DNA of 64,000 nt from Caulobacteraceae bacterium (GTDB taxonomy: Bacteria > Pseudomonadota > Alphaproteobacteria > Caulobacterales > Caulobacteraceae): the NCBI GenBank assembly GCA_019748095.1, contig JAIEQA010000018.1, positions 62,001 to 126,000 on the forward strand, given 5' to 3'. Positions within the stretch are counted from its first letter, which is position 1; each line of letters starts with the position of its first letter. A model generated the notes under the pieces. The model ran no database searches and had not been told where the DNA came from. It saw nothing but the letters and a program-made list of their open reading frames with translations. Shown piece after piece: positions 55,717-63,972 of the stretch. A program made the position numbers and the translations under genes.

Positions 55717-56937
55717 ATGACCGTCTTTGTTGACCAATCCAGCGCCACGGCCGACCGGACGCCCCGGGTGTTCGCCCTGCTGATCCGCCTGCTGTCGGCC
55801 AACTGGACCTATGGGCGGCTGACCCTGACCCTGCCCAATGGCGAGGTCCATCGACTGGAGGGCGAGACTCCGGGGCCGAATGCGGTGATGACCGTGATCG
55901 ACTACCGGTTCGCAGCCCGGGTGCTGGCCAATGGCGATATCGGCTATGCCGAAGGCTATATGGCCGGGGAATGGGACAGCCCGCATCTGGCCGTGCTGCT
56001 GGAGACCCTGGCCAGCAACTATGATCATATCCGCCGGCTGTTCGACGGCAATGTGCTGATGCTGGCGGTGAATTGGATCGGCCACAAGCTGAACCGCAAC
56101 AGCCGCAGCGGCTCGAAGAAGAACATCACCGCCCACTATGATCTGGGCAATGCCTTCTATGCCGCCTGGCTGGACGGTTCGATGACCTATTCGGCAGCGC
56201 GGTTCGCCAGTCCGTCCGAGCCGCTGGAGGTGGCCCAGACACGCAAATACGCCGCCCTCGCCCGGGCCATGGACCTGAAGCCCGGCATGAGCGTGCTGGA
56301 GATCGGCTGCGGCTGGGGCGGGTTCGCCGACTATGCGGCGCGGGAGGTCGGGGCCACCGTCACGGGCGTAACCATATCTCAGGAACAGCATGATCTGGCC
56401 CGGGAGCGTCTGTTCAACGCGGGGCTGTCAGACCGGGTCAACATTAAGCTGATGGACTATCGCGACATCACCGGGACCTTCGACCGGGTGGCCTCGATCG
56501 AGATGTTCGAGGCGGTCGGCAAGGAATACTGGGGGGCCTATTTCGACAAGGTCCACGACGTCCTGAAGCCGGGCGGCCGGGCGGGGCTGCAGATCATCAC
56601 CATCCAGGATGAACTGTTCGAAGAGTACAACGCCCGGACCGACTTCATCCAGAAATACGTCTTCCCCGGCGGCATGCTGCCCAGTGAGGCGCGGCTGCAG
56701 CCGGTGGTGGAGGCCTCGGGCCTGCGCTGGGATGCGGTCGAGCGGTTCGGCATCGACTATGCCGACACCCTGCAGCGCTGGGACCAGAGTTTCCAGGCGG
56801 CCTGGGCCGATATCCAGCGGATGGGCGGGTTCGACGAACGGTTCCGGCGGCTGTGGCGGTTCTATCTGGCCTATTGCGAGGCCGGGTTCCGGTCGCGCCG
56901 GACCGATGTGATACAGCTGGCACTGTCGCGTTCCTGA
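55717..56937 (+). CDS. cfa: Cyclopropane-fatty-acyl-phospholipid synthase
   Basis: A 406-residue SAM-dependent methyltransferase that converts unsaturated phospholipid acyl chains to cyclopropane forms. N-terminal lipid-binding part (about 1–120), then the Rossmann core: AHYDLGNAFYAAWLDGSMTYS, VLEIGCGWGGFADYAA (SAM loop) and GVTISQEQHDLAR. It starts 33 bases after the photolyase gene, so they are probably co-transcribed. In Rhodobacter, a cfa-type gene and photolyases belong to the singlet-oxygen sigma-E regulon; no such promoter could be placed here by eye. Confidence 0.95.
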   Translation: MTVFVDQSSATADRTPRVFALLIRLLSANWTYGRLTLTLPNGEVHRLEGETPGPNAVMTVIDYRFAARVLANGDIGYAEGYMAGEWDSPHLAVLLETLASNYDHIRRLFDGNVLMLAVNWIGHKLNRNSRSGSKKNITAHYDLGNAFYAAWLDGSMTYSAARFASPSEPLEVAQTRKYAALARAMDLKPGMSVLEIGCGWGGFADYAAREVGATVTGVTISQEQHDLARERLFNAGLSDRVNIKLMDYRDITGTFDRVASIEMFEAVGKEYWGAYFDKVHDVLKPGGRAGLQIITIQDELFEEYNARTDFIQKYVFPGGMLPSEARLQPVVEASGLRWDAVERFGIDYADTLQRWDQSFQAAWADIQRMGGFDERFRRLWRFYLAYCEAGFRSRRTDVIQLALSRS

Positions 56938-56939
56938 AG

Positions 56940-56964
56940 CCCTTCTCCCCTAAGGGGAGAAGGG
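56940..56964. terminator. 25-base palindrome between converging cfa and FeS-photolyase genes
   Basis: Arms of 12 bases (56940–56951 and 56953–56964, CCCTTCTCCCCT and its complement) around a single central base fill the gap between the two stop codons. It probably acts as a bidirectional terminator. Confidence 0.65.
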
Positions 56965-58536
56965 TCAGCGTGGGACGGCACCGAGCTGCAGACGCGTCGC
57001 CTCGGCTTCGGCCAGAAGGGCGGCGCGGCGTTCGGGGCCGAACTTTTCCAGGGTGCGATAGGGCATGGCGAGGCGGACGTTGTCGCGCAGCCGGCTATAA
57101 TTCCGTTCGAGAAAACCCCAGTATAACCGGTTGAACGGACAGGCATTCTCGCCGGTCTTGGCCTTCACGTCATAGCGGCACCCCCCGCAGTGGTCGCTCA
57201 TCCGGTCGATATAGGCCCCCGACGCGGCATAGGGTTTGGAGCCGACGATGCCGCCGTCGGCGAAGATGGCCATGCCCCGGGTGTTGGGCATCTCGACCCA
57301 CTCGTAAGCGTCGGCATAGACGCTGAGGTACCAGTCATCGACCTCATCCGGATGGACGCCCAGCAGCAGGGCGAGGTTGCCGGTCACCATCAGCCGCTGG
57401 ATGTGATGGGCATAGGCGTGATTCCGCGTGCTGGCCACGGCGTCGGCGACACAGGCCATGTCGGTCGCCCCGGACCAGTAGAAGGCCGGGAGGGTCCGGT
57501 CGGCGTCGAGGGCGTTGCGCCGGCCATATTCGGGCATCTTCAGCCAGTAGATGCCGCGCACGAACTCGCGCCAGCCCAGGATCTGGCGGATGAAGCCCTC
57601 CACCGCATTGAGGGGCGCGCGGCCGGCACGGAACTCGGCCTCGGCCCGGCGGCAGATGTCGAGCGGGTCGAGCAGGCCCAGGTTGAGCGAGGTCGAGATC
57701 AGCCCGTGCCACATCCACGGCTCGCCCTGGGCCATGGCGTCCTGCCAGTCTCCAAACCCGGGCAGGATGTGGCGCAGGAAGTCGTCCAGTACCGCCTCGG
57801 CTTGCTCGGCCGTCGTCGGCCATCCGAACCGGTCGAGGGTGCCGAAATGGTCGGGGAACAGGCGGGCGACATCCGCCAGGGCCCCGAGGGCCACGGCATC
57901 GGGGACGGTACGCAGTCTTTCCGGAGGACGGATGCCTTTCGGCAGGCGTTTGCGATTCTCGGCGTCATAGTTCCACTGGCCGCCGACGGGCTGGCCGTCG
58001 TCCATCAGCAGGCCGGTCTCGCGCCGCATCTCGCGGTAGAAGAACTCCATCCGCAGCTGGGACTTGCCGGACGCCCAGCGGCGGAACCGGTCGTGGGTGC
58101 AGATGAATCGGTCATCCTGGCGAATTTCGACTCCGGAATTGGTCGATTTGGCGAAGGCAGACAGGGCTTCCGCAAGCCGCCATTCCCCACATTCGGTCAT
58201 GACCACGCCTTCGAACGGCTGGTCTTCCAGCGCGCGCTCAAGTTCGCCGGCGATGCTGTGGGTATTGGCCGGATCGTCGATCCGGACGTAGCGGACCGTG
58301 ACGCCGCGCGACTCCAGTCTCAGGGCGAAACTGCGCATGGCGGCGAAGATCAGGGCGATCTTCTGTTTGTGGTGACCGACATAGGTGGCCTCGGCCCGGA
58401 CCTCGGCCATGAGGACGACATCGCGGGCGGGTTCCAGCCCGGCCAGCGCCGACAGGCCGTCCGACAGCTGGTCGCCCAGCACCAGCCGCAGCCGCCCCCT
58501 GCCCGTCTGCGGGGCCTGCGTGCTAGGTTCGGGCAT
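56965..58536 (-). CDS. phrB: FeS-type bacterial cryptochrome/photolyase (PhrB/CryB-like)
   Basis: A 523-residue member of the FeS-BCP family, (6-4) photolyases or cryptochromes with a 4Fe-4S cluster. The four cluster cysteines are recognisable: one in DMACVADAV and three in HCGGCRYD...ENACPF (spacing C-x2-C-x12-C), as in Agrobacterium PhrB. RLRLVLGDQLS begins the antenna domain, and YAHHIQRLMVTGNLALLLG is the FAD-side motif. The ATG has AGGGGA upstream. It shares the bases CATG with the divergent sulfurtransferase start. Confidence 0.93.
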   Translation of the reverse strand: MPEPSTQAPQTGRGRLRLVLGDQLSDGLSALAGLEPARDVVLMAEVRAEATYVGHHKQKIALIFAAMRSFALRLESRGVTVRYVRIDDPANTHSIAGELERALEDQPFEGVVMTECGEWRLAEALSAFAKSTNSGVEIRQDDRFICTHDRFRRWASGKSQLRMEFFYREMRRETGLLMDDGQPVGGQWNYDAENRKRLPKGIRPPERLRTVPDAVALGALADVARLFPDHFGTLDRFGWPTTAEQAEAVLDDFLRHILPGFGDWQDAMAQGEPWMWHGLISTSLNLGLLDPLDICRRAEAEFRAGRAPLNAVEGFIRQILGWREFVRGIYWLKMPEYGRRNALDADRTLPAFYWSGATDMACVADAVASTRNHAYAHHIQRLMVTGNLALLLGVHPDEVDDWYLSVYADAYEWVEMPNTRGMAIFADGGIVGSKPYAASGAYIDRMSDHCGGCRYDVKAKTGENACPFNRLYWGFLERNYSRLRDNVRLAMPYRTLEKFGPERRAALLAEAEATRLQLGAVPR

Positions 58537-59371
58537 GACCGACAGTCCCCTGATCTCGACCGACGACCTCGCCGCCCTGATGGATGATCCGACGCTGCGG
58601 ATCGTGGATGGGTCCTGGCATCTGGATGGCCGGGATGCCCGGGGAGATTTCGAACGCGAGCGACTGCCGGGCGCGGTCTTCTTCGACCTTGAGGCGGTGT
58701 CTGACCACAGCTCGGACCTGCCGCACATGCTGCCGACTGCCGCAGCCTTTGCCGGGGCGGTCGGAGGGCTCGGGATCGCCGAGAGCGATACGATCGTCGT
58801 CTATGACACGGTGGGCCTGCGGTCCGCGCCCCGGGTGTGGTGGACCTTCCGGCTGATGGGGGCAACGAACGTCCGGGTGCTGGACGGGGGGCTGCCGCGC
58901 TGGCGGGCAGAAGGCCGCCCGCTGGTCTCGGGGCCGGCTGCGACCCCGCCCCCTGCCCGCTTCGTACCCTCGCGCCGCAGCGGTGCGGTCGCGGATCTGC
59001 CGATGGTTCTGGCGGCCCTGACCGGTGAGGCGCAGATTCTGGACGCACGGCCGGCGGCCCGGTTCGCCGGTGAGGCGGCCGAGCCCCGGGCGGGTCTGCG
59101 GTCGGGCCATATGCCGGGGGCGGTCAATGTGCCCTTCCTTGCGGTGCTGGCAGACGACGGGCGTCTGCTGGACCGTGAGGCGCTGCTCGCCCGGTTCCGT
59201 GAGGCCGGTGTGGCCTTCGACCGGCCGATCATCACCAGCTGCGGCTCGGGCGTGACGGCCGCCATCCTGACCCTGGCGCTGGCTGAACTGGGCGAGGACA
59301 GCGCCCTTTACGACGGGTCCTGGGCCGAATGGGGCGGCCGGTCCGACACGGCGGTCGTCACAGGCCCCTGA
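58535..59371 (+). CDS. sseA: Sulfurtransferase (3-mercaptopyruvate/thiosulfate type)
   Basis: A 278-residue two-rhodanese-domain protein. First domain: LRIVDGSWHLDGRDARGDF, LPGAVFFDLEAVSD; second domain with DARPAARFAGEAAEPRAGLRSGHMPGAVNVP and the active-site loop ITSCGSGVTA. CGSG(V/M)T is the 3-mercaptopyruvate sulfurtransferase loop. The ATG overlaps the divergent photolyase ATG; there is no better in-frame start. Ribosome site is weak. Confidence 0.92.
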   Translation: MTDSPLISTDDLAALMDDPTLRIVDGSWHLDGRDARGDFERERLPGAVFFDLEAVSDHSSDLPHMLPTAAAFAGAVGGLGIAESDTIVVYDTVGLRSAPRVWWTFRLMGATNVRVLDGGLPRWRAEGRPLVSGPAATPPPARFVPSRRSGAVADLPMVLAALTGEAQILDARPAARFAGEAAEPRAGLRSGHMPGAVNVPFLAVLADDGRLLDREALLARFREAGVAFDRPIITSCGSGVTAAILTLALAELGEDSALYDGSWAEWGGRSDTAVVTGP

Positions 59372-59406
59372 GCCCGGATGCCAGCGAACGTTTAGAGGTC
59401 GCCTTT

Positions 59407-59431
59407 GGTGAGCCCACGCCGTGGGCCCACC
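59407..59431. terminator. Stem-loop between the sulfurtransferase and symporter genes
   Basis: 11-base arms (GGTGAGCCCAC/GTGGGCCCACC, one mismatch) with a 3-base loop in the 75-base gap between two converging genes. Likely a shared terminator, without a strong U-tract. Confidence 0.5.
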
Positions 59432-59446
59432 TCAAGCGATCAGGCG

Positions 59447-60775
59447 TCAGGCGACGGTGGCCACAGCGACCGGAGGCTCCGGCTCCGGTGCCACCGGGTC
59501 GTCCTTCTCGCCGCGCGAGACGACCGTGGCCAGGACGAGATCGCCCGTCACGTTCAACACCGTCCGGCACATGTCGAGGAAGCGGTCGACGCCCAGGATC
59601 AGGCCGATGCCCTCGGCCGGAACCCCGACCATGACGAGGATCATGGCGATAACCGGCAGCGACCCCGCCGGCACACCGGCCGTGCCGATGCCTCCGAGGA
59701 TACAGACCAGCATGACGACCACCTGCTGGGTGATCGACAGCTCGATCTGGAAGAACTGGGCCAGGAACAGCACGGTCACGCCCTCGAACAGGGCGGTGCC
59801 GTTCTGGTTGGCCGTCGCCCCCACCGTCAGGACGAAGCGCGAGATCTTGCGCGGCAGCTTCAGCTCTTCCTCGGCCGCCTTGAGCGCGACCGGGAGGGTG
59901 GCGTTGGACGAGGCGGTCGAGAAGGCCACAATCATCGGCCGCTGAACGCCCTTGAAGAAGCGGATCGGCGACATCTTGCCTAGCAGCAGGACGACCAGCG
60001 GATAGACCACGAACATGTGGATCGCCATCGCGCCCACGGCCACGCCGACGAAGGCCGCCAGCCGCACCAGCAGGTCCCAGCCGAACAGGGCCGCGAGGTT
60101 GAACATCAGGCAGGCGATGGCGATCGGGGCCAGTTTGATCACCAGATTGATGAGCTTCATCGTGACCTCGAGAATGCCCTCGATGGTGATTTTCAGCTGG
60201 TCCGTCGCCGGGCTCCGGGCCATGACCAGCCCGATGCCGAACAGCAGGGCGAAGATCATGACGGGCAGGATCTGGTTGCCGGCCGCCGCGGTGAAGACGT
60301 TGGAGGGAATCAGGTCGAGGAAGAACTGACCGAACTGGACACCTTCCGGTGCGTTGCCGACAATCGCGGCAGCCCCGTCCGCACCCTCGGCCAGCAGACG
60401 CTGGGCCAGGGCGGGATCGACGCCATCCCCGGGTCGGAAATAGTTGACCATCCCCAGACCGATCAACACGGCGATGGTCGACACCAGAATGGTCAGAAGC
60501 AGGGTCTTGGATCCCGCCCGTCCAAGGGACTTGAGATCGCCCATCTCGGCGACACCGACGACGAGGGCGGAGAACAGCAGGGGGATCACCAGCATGAACA
60601 GCAGGCGCAGGAAGATCTGGCCGGCCGGGCCGGTGATGTTGGACGTCACCCACTGGACCCAGAACACGTCCGGTCCAACGTACTGATTGACAAAGAGTCC
60701 CGATCCGAGACCCACGATAAAGCCGATCAGCATCAGCCAGTGGAGCGGAATTCCGCCCGTCTTCTTCGTAGTCAT
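59447..60775 (-). CDS. Dicarboxylate/amino acid:cation symporter (DAACS family)
   Basis: A 442-residue secondary transporter of the glutamate/C4-dicarboxylate (GltP/DctA) fold with eight helices and two hairpins. Motifs: FLRLLFMLVIPLLFSALVVGVAEM, AFSTASSNATLPVALKAA (serine-rich hairpin), ATANQNGTALFEGVTVLFLAQFF (helix 7, NxNGT-like) and GTAGVPAGSLPVIAMIL. Substrate (Glu/Asp or C4 acids) cannot be told apart. It lies 49 bases after the gene for an amino-acid binding lipoprotein on the same strand. Confidence 0.93.
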   Translation of the reverse strand: MTTKKTGGIPLHWLMLIGFIVGLGSGLFVNQYVGPDVFWVQWVTSNITGPAGQIFLRLLFMLVIPLLFSALVVGVAEMGDLKSLGRAGSKTLLLTILVSTIAVLIGLGMVNYFRPGDGVDPALAQRLLAEGADGAAAIVGNAPEGVQFGQFFLDLIPSNVFTAAAGNQILPVMIFALLFGIGLVMARSPATDQLKITIEGILEVTMKLINLVIKLAPIAIACLMFNLAALFGWDLLVRLAAFVGVAVGAMAIHMFVVYPLVVLLLGKMSPIRFFKGVQRPMIVAFSTASSNATLPVALKAAEEELKLPRKISRFVLTVGATANQNGTALFEGVTVLFLAQFFQIELSITQQVVVMLVCILGGIGTAGVPAGSLPVIAMILVMVGVPAEGIGLILGVDRFLDMCRTVLNVTGDLVLATVVSRGEKDDPVAPEPEPPVAVATVA

Positions 60776-60796
60776 TCGTCCCCCGAAAAGCCGCCG

Positions 60797-60812
60797 TCTC
60801 CCATCCGGGAGA
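60797..60812 (-). terminator. Stem-loop between the binding-protein and symporter genes
   Basis: A perfect 6-bp stem (TCTCCC/GGGAGA) with a 4-base loop, followed on the minus strand by CGGCGGCTTTTC. It may terminate or attenuate the transcript between the two genes. Confidence 0.45.
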
Positions 60813-60824
60813 TCAACGAAAATG

Positions 60825-61943
60825 TCACCGCACAGGCAGGCCGTAGATCAGGCCGCCAGGTCTGGCGTTCCATTGTGCATTCAACCCGCGCGCCAGGTCG
60901 AGCGGTGATTGCGAACCCACGTTACGCTCGAAGATCTCGCCATAGTTCCCGACCCCCCCGATCGCATCGGCCGCCCAGGTCCGGGGCAGCCCCAGCCGTG
61001 TCCCGAATTCGCCCTCTGTGCCCAGCAGGCGGCGGATACCGGGGTTGCGCGACCCCTCCGCCGAGGCGTCGACATTGGCCTGGGTCACGCCCAGTTCCTC
61101 GGCCAGGATAAGGGCATTCAGCGTCCAGCGGACGATCGCCGTCCACTGTTCGTCACCGCGTCGGGTCACGGGCCCGAGGGGTTCCTTGGAGATCACATCC
61201 GGCAGGATGACGTGCTGTTGCGGGTCCGACAGGGTGGTGCGGGCGGCCGCCAGGGCCGAGACATCGGCGCTGAAGGCGTCGCAGTCCTCGCGCCCGTAGG
61301 CCAGACGGGCGGCCTCCTCGGTGGGCAGGACGATGGAGCGGTAGTCGATGGCGCGGCTGCGGAAATAGTCGTCGACGTTCAGGGCACTGGTCGATCCGGC
61401 CTGGACGCAGACACGCGCGCCGGTCAGTTCGGCCGCACTGTTCAGGTTCAGGGCGCGCCGCACGAGGAAACCCTGTCCGTCATAATAGTTGACGCCGGCA
61501 AAGCTGAGTGTGCCGCCGGTGTCACGCTCCATCGTCCAGGAGGTATTGCGCCACAGGACATCGATCCGGCCGTCGACGAGCGCCTCGAACCGGTCGCTGG
61601 CAGTCAGGGGCACGAACCGGACCGCGTCAGGATTGCCGAAGATCGCAGCGGCCAGACCGCGGCAGAAATCGACGTCGAAGCCGCGCCACTGGCCGCGATT
61701 GTCCAGATAGGCGAAGCCGACCAGACCCTGGTTGACGCCGCAGCTGAGCCGGCCGCGCCGCTTGATCGCCGTCAGGGTCGGGCTTTCGACCGGCGCATTC
61801 ACCGACGCGACCGGAACAGGGGCAGGCAGTTCGCTGTCTGCTCCAGCGGGGTCACGGTCCTGGCCCCGACCGCAGGCACCCAGAAGCGCGAGACCGGCGA
61901 GACCCGCCAGCCGCATCCAGAAACCTGTGGCCTGATCGCCCAT
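60825..61943 (-). CDS. Amino-acid ABC transporter substrate-binding lipoprotein (AapJ-like)
   Basis: A 372-residue periplasmic binding protein (family 3, AapJ/general L-amino-acid type): TLTAIKRRGRLSCGVNQGLVGFAY, GFDVDFCRGLAAAIFGNPDAVRFVPLTASDRF, and NTSWTMERDTGGTLSFAGVNYYDGQGF. It carries a lipobox (LLGAC), unusual for AapJ, and no permease or ATPase genes are near. The ATG with a GGGA site was chosen; ATG at 61916 would give a shorter, cleaner lipoprotein signal. The partner transporter must be encoded elsewhere, if any. Confidence 0.88.
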   Translation of the reverse strand: MGDQATGFWMRLAGLAGLALLGACGRGQDRDPAGADSELPAPVPVASVNAPVESPTLTAIKRRGRLSCGVNQGLVGFAYLDNRGQWRGFDVDFCRGLAAAIFGNPDAVRFVPLTASDRFEALVDGRIDVLWRNTSWTMERDTGGTLSFAGVNYYDGQGFLVRRALNLNSAAELTGARVCVQAGSTSALNVDDYFRSRAIDYRSIVLPTEEAARLAYGREDCDAFSADVSALAAARTTLSDPQQHVILPDVISKEPLGPVTRRGDEQWTAIVRWTLNALILAEELGVTQANVDASAEGSRNPGIRRLLGTEGEFGTRLGLPRTWAADAIGGVGNYGEIFERNVGSQSPLDLARGLNAQWNARPGGLIYGLPVR

Positions 61944-62047
61944 GGTTCGTCCCGCGTCATGCTTTGGCACCGGTCCGCCGCCGCCTCTTGCGCCCCTGCT
62001 GCTTTAGAGGCCTTTGGAGACTCATTCGCAACCCGTGGAGCGCTGCT

Positions 62048-63223
62048 TTGGACCCGCTTTCAGACCGGACCCGCCTGATTGCGCCGGCAACGCGTCGGGG
62101 TCAGGGGCGGCGTCCGGTGAATCCGCCGATCGAACGGGCCTCGACCCTGCTGTCAGATACGGTGGACGCGATGCGCGATGCCGGGGCGGGTCCGGTCTAC
62201 GGGATCGAAGGCACGACGTCACAGAGCGCGCTGCGGACGGCCGTCGCGGATCTGGAGCGGGCCGATGAGGCGTGGCTGGTGCCGTCCGGCCTGTGTGCCG
62301 TCACCCTGCCGCTGCTGGCCCTGACACGGCCGGGCGACGAGGTCCTGACGACGGACGCCCTGTACGGGCCGGTGCGGCGCTTTCTGGAGCGGCATCTGGC
62401 GGCCCGGGGGGTGACGACCCGGTTTCATGCGCCGGATGCGACGGCCGACGCGATCACCGGCCTGATGAGCGGCCACACCCGTGTCCTGCTGCTGGAATCT
62501 CCCGCCTCCCTCACCTTCGAGATGGTGGATGTTCCCCGGACTGCCGCAGCCGCCCGTGCACGCGGTGTGCGGACGGTGATGGACAACACCTGGGCGGCAG
62601 GGCTGGCGTTCAAACCGGTCGCGCATGGGGTCGATGTCAGCGTTCAGGCCCTGACCAAATATGTCGGTGGGCATTCCGACCTGATGCTGGGCGCGATCAG
62701 CGCCAGCGATCCGCATGTGCGCAAGGCCCTGGCCGAGGCGAACGAGGACCTTGGGCTATGCGTGTCGCCCGACGATGCGTGGCTGGCGCAGCGCGGTATA
62801 CGGACCCTGCCGCTGCGCTATGGCGAACAGGCACGCTCGGCACTGGCGGTGGCGCACTGGCTGGCGGACCGGCCGGAGGTGGCCCGGGTGCTGTATCCCG
62901 CCCTGCCCGGCGATCCGGGCCATGCACTGTGGGCGCGGGACTATACCGGGGCGGCGTCGCTGTTCGGTGTGGTTCTGGCGGGCGGCACGGTGGACGGGGC
63001 CGAGCGGTTCCTGAACGCCCTGACCCGATTCGGGCTGGGCTATTCCTGGGGCGGGTTCGAGAGCCTGATCACCCATGAGACGCCGCAGATGGCCTGGCGG
63101 CAGGCCACGCCGGCACTGGAGGGCCCCCTGCTGCGCCTGCACATCGGGCTGGAGGACCCGGCCGACCTGATCGCCGATCTGGATCAGGGGCTGGCGGTGT
63201 GGCGGGACGCCGTCACCGGATAG
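62048..63223 (+). CDS. metC: Cystathionine beta-lyase (MetC-like)
   Basis: A 391-residue fold-type I PLP enzyme of the Cys/Met metabolism family. VYGIEGTTSQSALRTAVADLE near residues 50–70, MDNTWAAGLAFKPVAHGVDVSVQALTKYVGGHSDLMLG with the PLP lysine in ALTKYVGGH, and SWGGFESLITHE, typical of cystathionine beta-lyase. It makes homocysteine, pyruvate and ammonia for methionine synthesis. The TTG start was chosen for GGAG 7 bases upstream. End overlaps the next convergent gene by 11 bases. Confidence 0.9.
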   Translation: MDPLSDRTRLIAPATRRGQGRRPVNPPIERASTLLSDTVDAMRDAGAGPVYGIEGTTSQSALRTAVADLERADEAWLVPSGLCAVTLPLLALTRPGDEVLTTDALYGPVRRFLERHLAARGVTTRFHAPDATADAITGLMSGHTRVLLLESPASLTFEMVDVPRTAAAARARGVRTVMDNTWAAGLAFKPVAHGVDVSVQALTKYVGGHSDLMLGAISASDPHVRKALAEANEDLGLCVSPDDAWLAQRGIRTLPLRYGEQARSALAVAHWLADRPEVARVLYPALPGDPGHALWARDYTGAASLFGVVLAGGTVDGAERFLNALTRFGLGYSWGGFESLITHETPQMAWRQATPALEGPLLRLHIGLEDPADLIADLDQGLAVWRDAVTG

Positions 63224-63488
63224 GGGCGACCGTGACGATCTCGGGCATCATGCCCAGGACGAAGGACCGCAGATTGCTCTGCGGCTGCAGCATGCCGCGC
63301 AGCAGGTTCACCGTATTGGCCGCCTCGTCCTCGAAGACGAACCGGCTCTGGACGAAACGGCAGTTGACCAGCGCGGGCTGTTCGCCGCCCCGGAACACCA
63401 GTTCGGCGTTGCGAAATTCGCAGTCGTGGAACTGGTTGCCGTCCAGCGGCTGGCGGCCCTGAAGGACCTGATTGCGAAACTCGGCCAT
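63213..63488 (-). CDS. Small uncharacterised protein, pentapeptide-like
   Basis: A 91-residue protein without a signal peptide. The middle (FHDCEFRNAELVFRG...LVNCRFVQSRFVFED) has Cys/Phe spacing like a few pentapeptide-repeat coils, then a helical LLRGMLQPQSNLRSFVLGM. Codon bias supports a real gene. It overlaps metC by 11 bases at the 3' end and precedes the tRNA-Arg gene. I do not recognise the family. Confidence 0.65.
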   Translation of the reverse strand: MAEFRNQVLQGRQPLDGNQFHDCEFRNAELVFRGGEQPALVNCRFVQSRFVFEDEAANTVNLLRGMLQPQSNLRSFVLGMMPEIVTVAPIR

Positions 63489-63508
63489 GACATGTCCCGT
63501 AAGGAAGG

Positions 63509-63585
63509 TGGCGCGCCCAGCAGGACTCGAACCTGCAACATCCCGCTTAGAAGGCGGGTGCTCTATCCGGTTGAGCTATGGGCGC
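63509..63585 (-). tRNA. tRNA-Arg (anticodon TCT)
   Basis: A complete cloverleaf on the minus strand, 77 bases with encoded CCA. Acceptor GCGCCCA/TGGGCGC, D-arm TAGCTCAACCGGATAGAGCA, anticodon stem CCCGC/GCGGG with loop CTTCTAA (TCT), T-arm GGTTCGAGTCC. It reads AGA/AGG, the rare arginine codons found in the AT-rich patches in this window. Confidence 0.97.
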
Positions 63586-63666
63586 TCGGGTTGAACGGTT
63601 AGCCGCAAAGCGCGCTGCGGCTCAAGCCGCGAGACGCCGCGCGTCGAGCGGTAGCCGCACCTTCGT

Positions 63667-63972
63667 TCAGTGCGTCCAGGGCTGTTTGCGGCCGGTGGCG
63701 AAATTGTCGGCATAGGCCTTGAGAATCACCGGTGGCTCCTGGGGCTCATGCAGGCGGAACGGGATGCCGTGGCGTTCGGCATAGGCGACGGCGTCTTCCT
63801 TCGTCTCGAACGACAGGCGCACCTGGCCGTTCATATCGGTCGAGCTGGTCCAGCCCATCAGGGGATCCAGCGTCCGGGCCGAGGCAGGCTCGAACTCCAG
63901 ACGCCAGTCTTTCGTCCTGGCCTTGCCGGACTGCATCGCGGTCTTGGCGGGGCGGTAGATGCGGGCGAGCAT
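63667..63972 (-). CDS. NDUFS4-like ETC complex I accessory subunit
   Basis: A 101-residue protein of the 'ETC complex I subunit conserved region' family: LARIYRPAKTAMQSGKARTKDWRLEFEP, PLMGWTSSTDMNGQVRLSFETKEDAVAYAERHGI, and a C-terminal YADNFATGRKQPWTH, closely matching mitochondrial NDUFS4 and alphaproteobacterial homologues. It is a peripheral accessory subunit of NADH:quinone oxidoreductase. Downstream of nothing visible; the start is 28 bases from the window edge. Confidence 0.95.
   Translation of the reverse strand: MLARIYRPAKTAMQSGKARTKDWRLEFEPASARTLDPLMGWTSSTDMNGQVRLSFETKEDAVAYAERHGIPFRLHEPQEPPVILKAYADNFATGRKQPWTH

Noticed and set aside
56940..56964. Perfect palindrome as a mobile repeat or attachment site
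   Set aside because: Its position exactly between two convergent stop codons is better explained as a bidirectional terminator.
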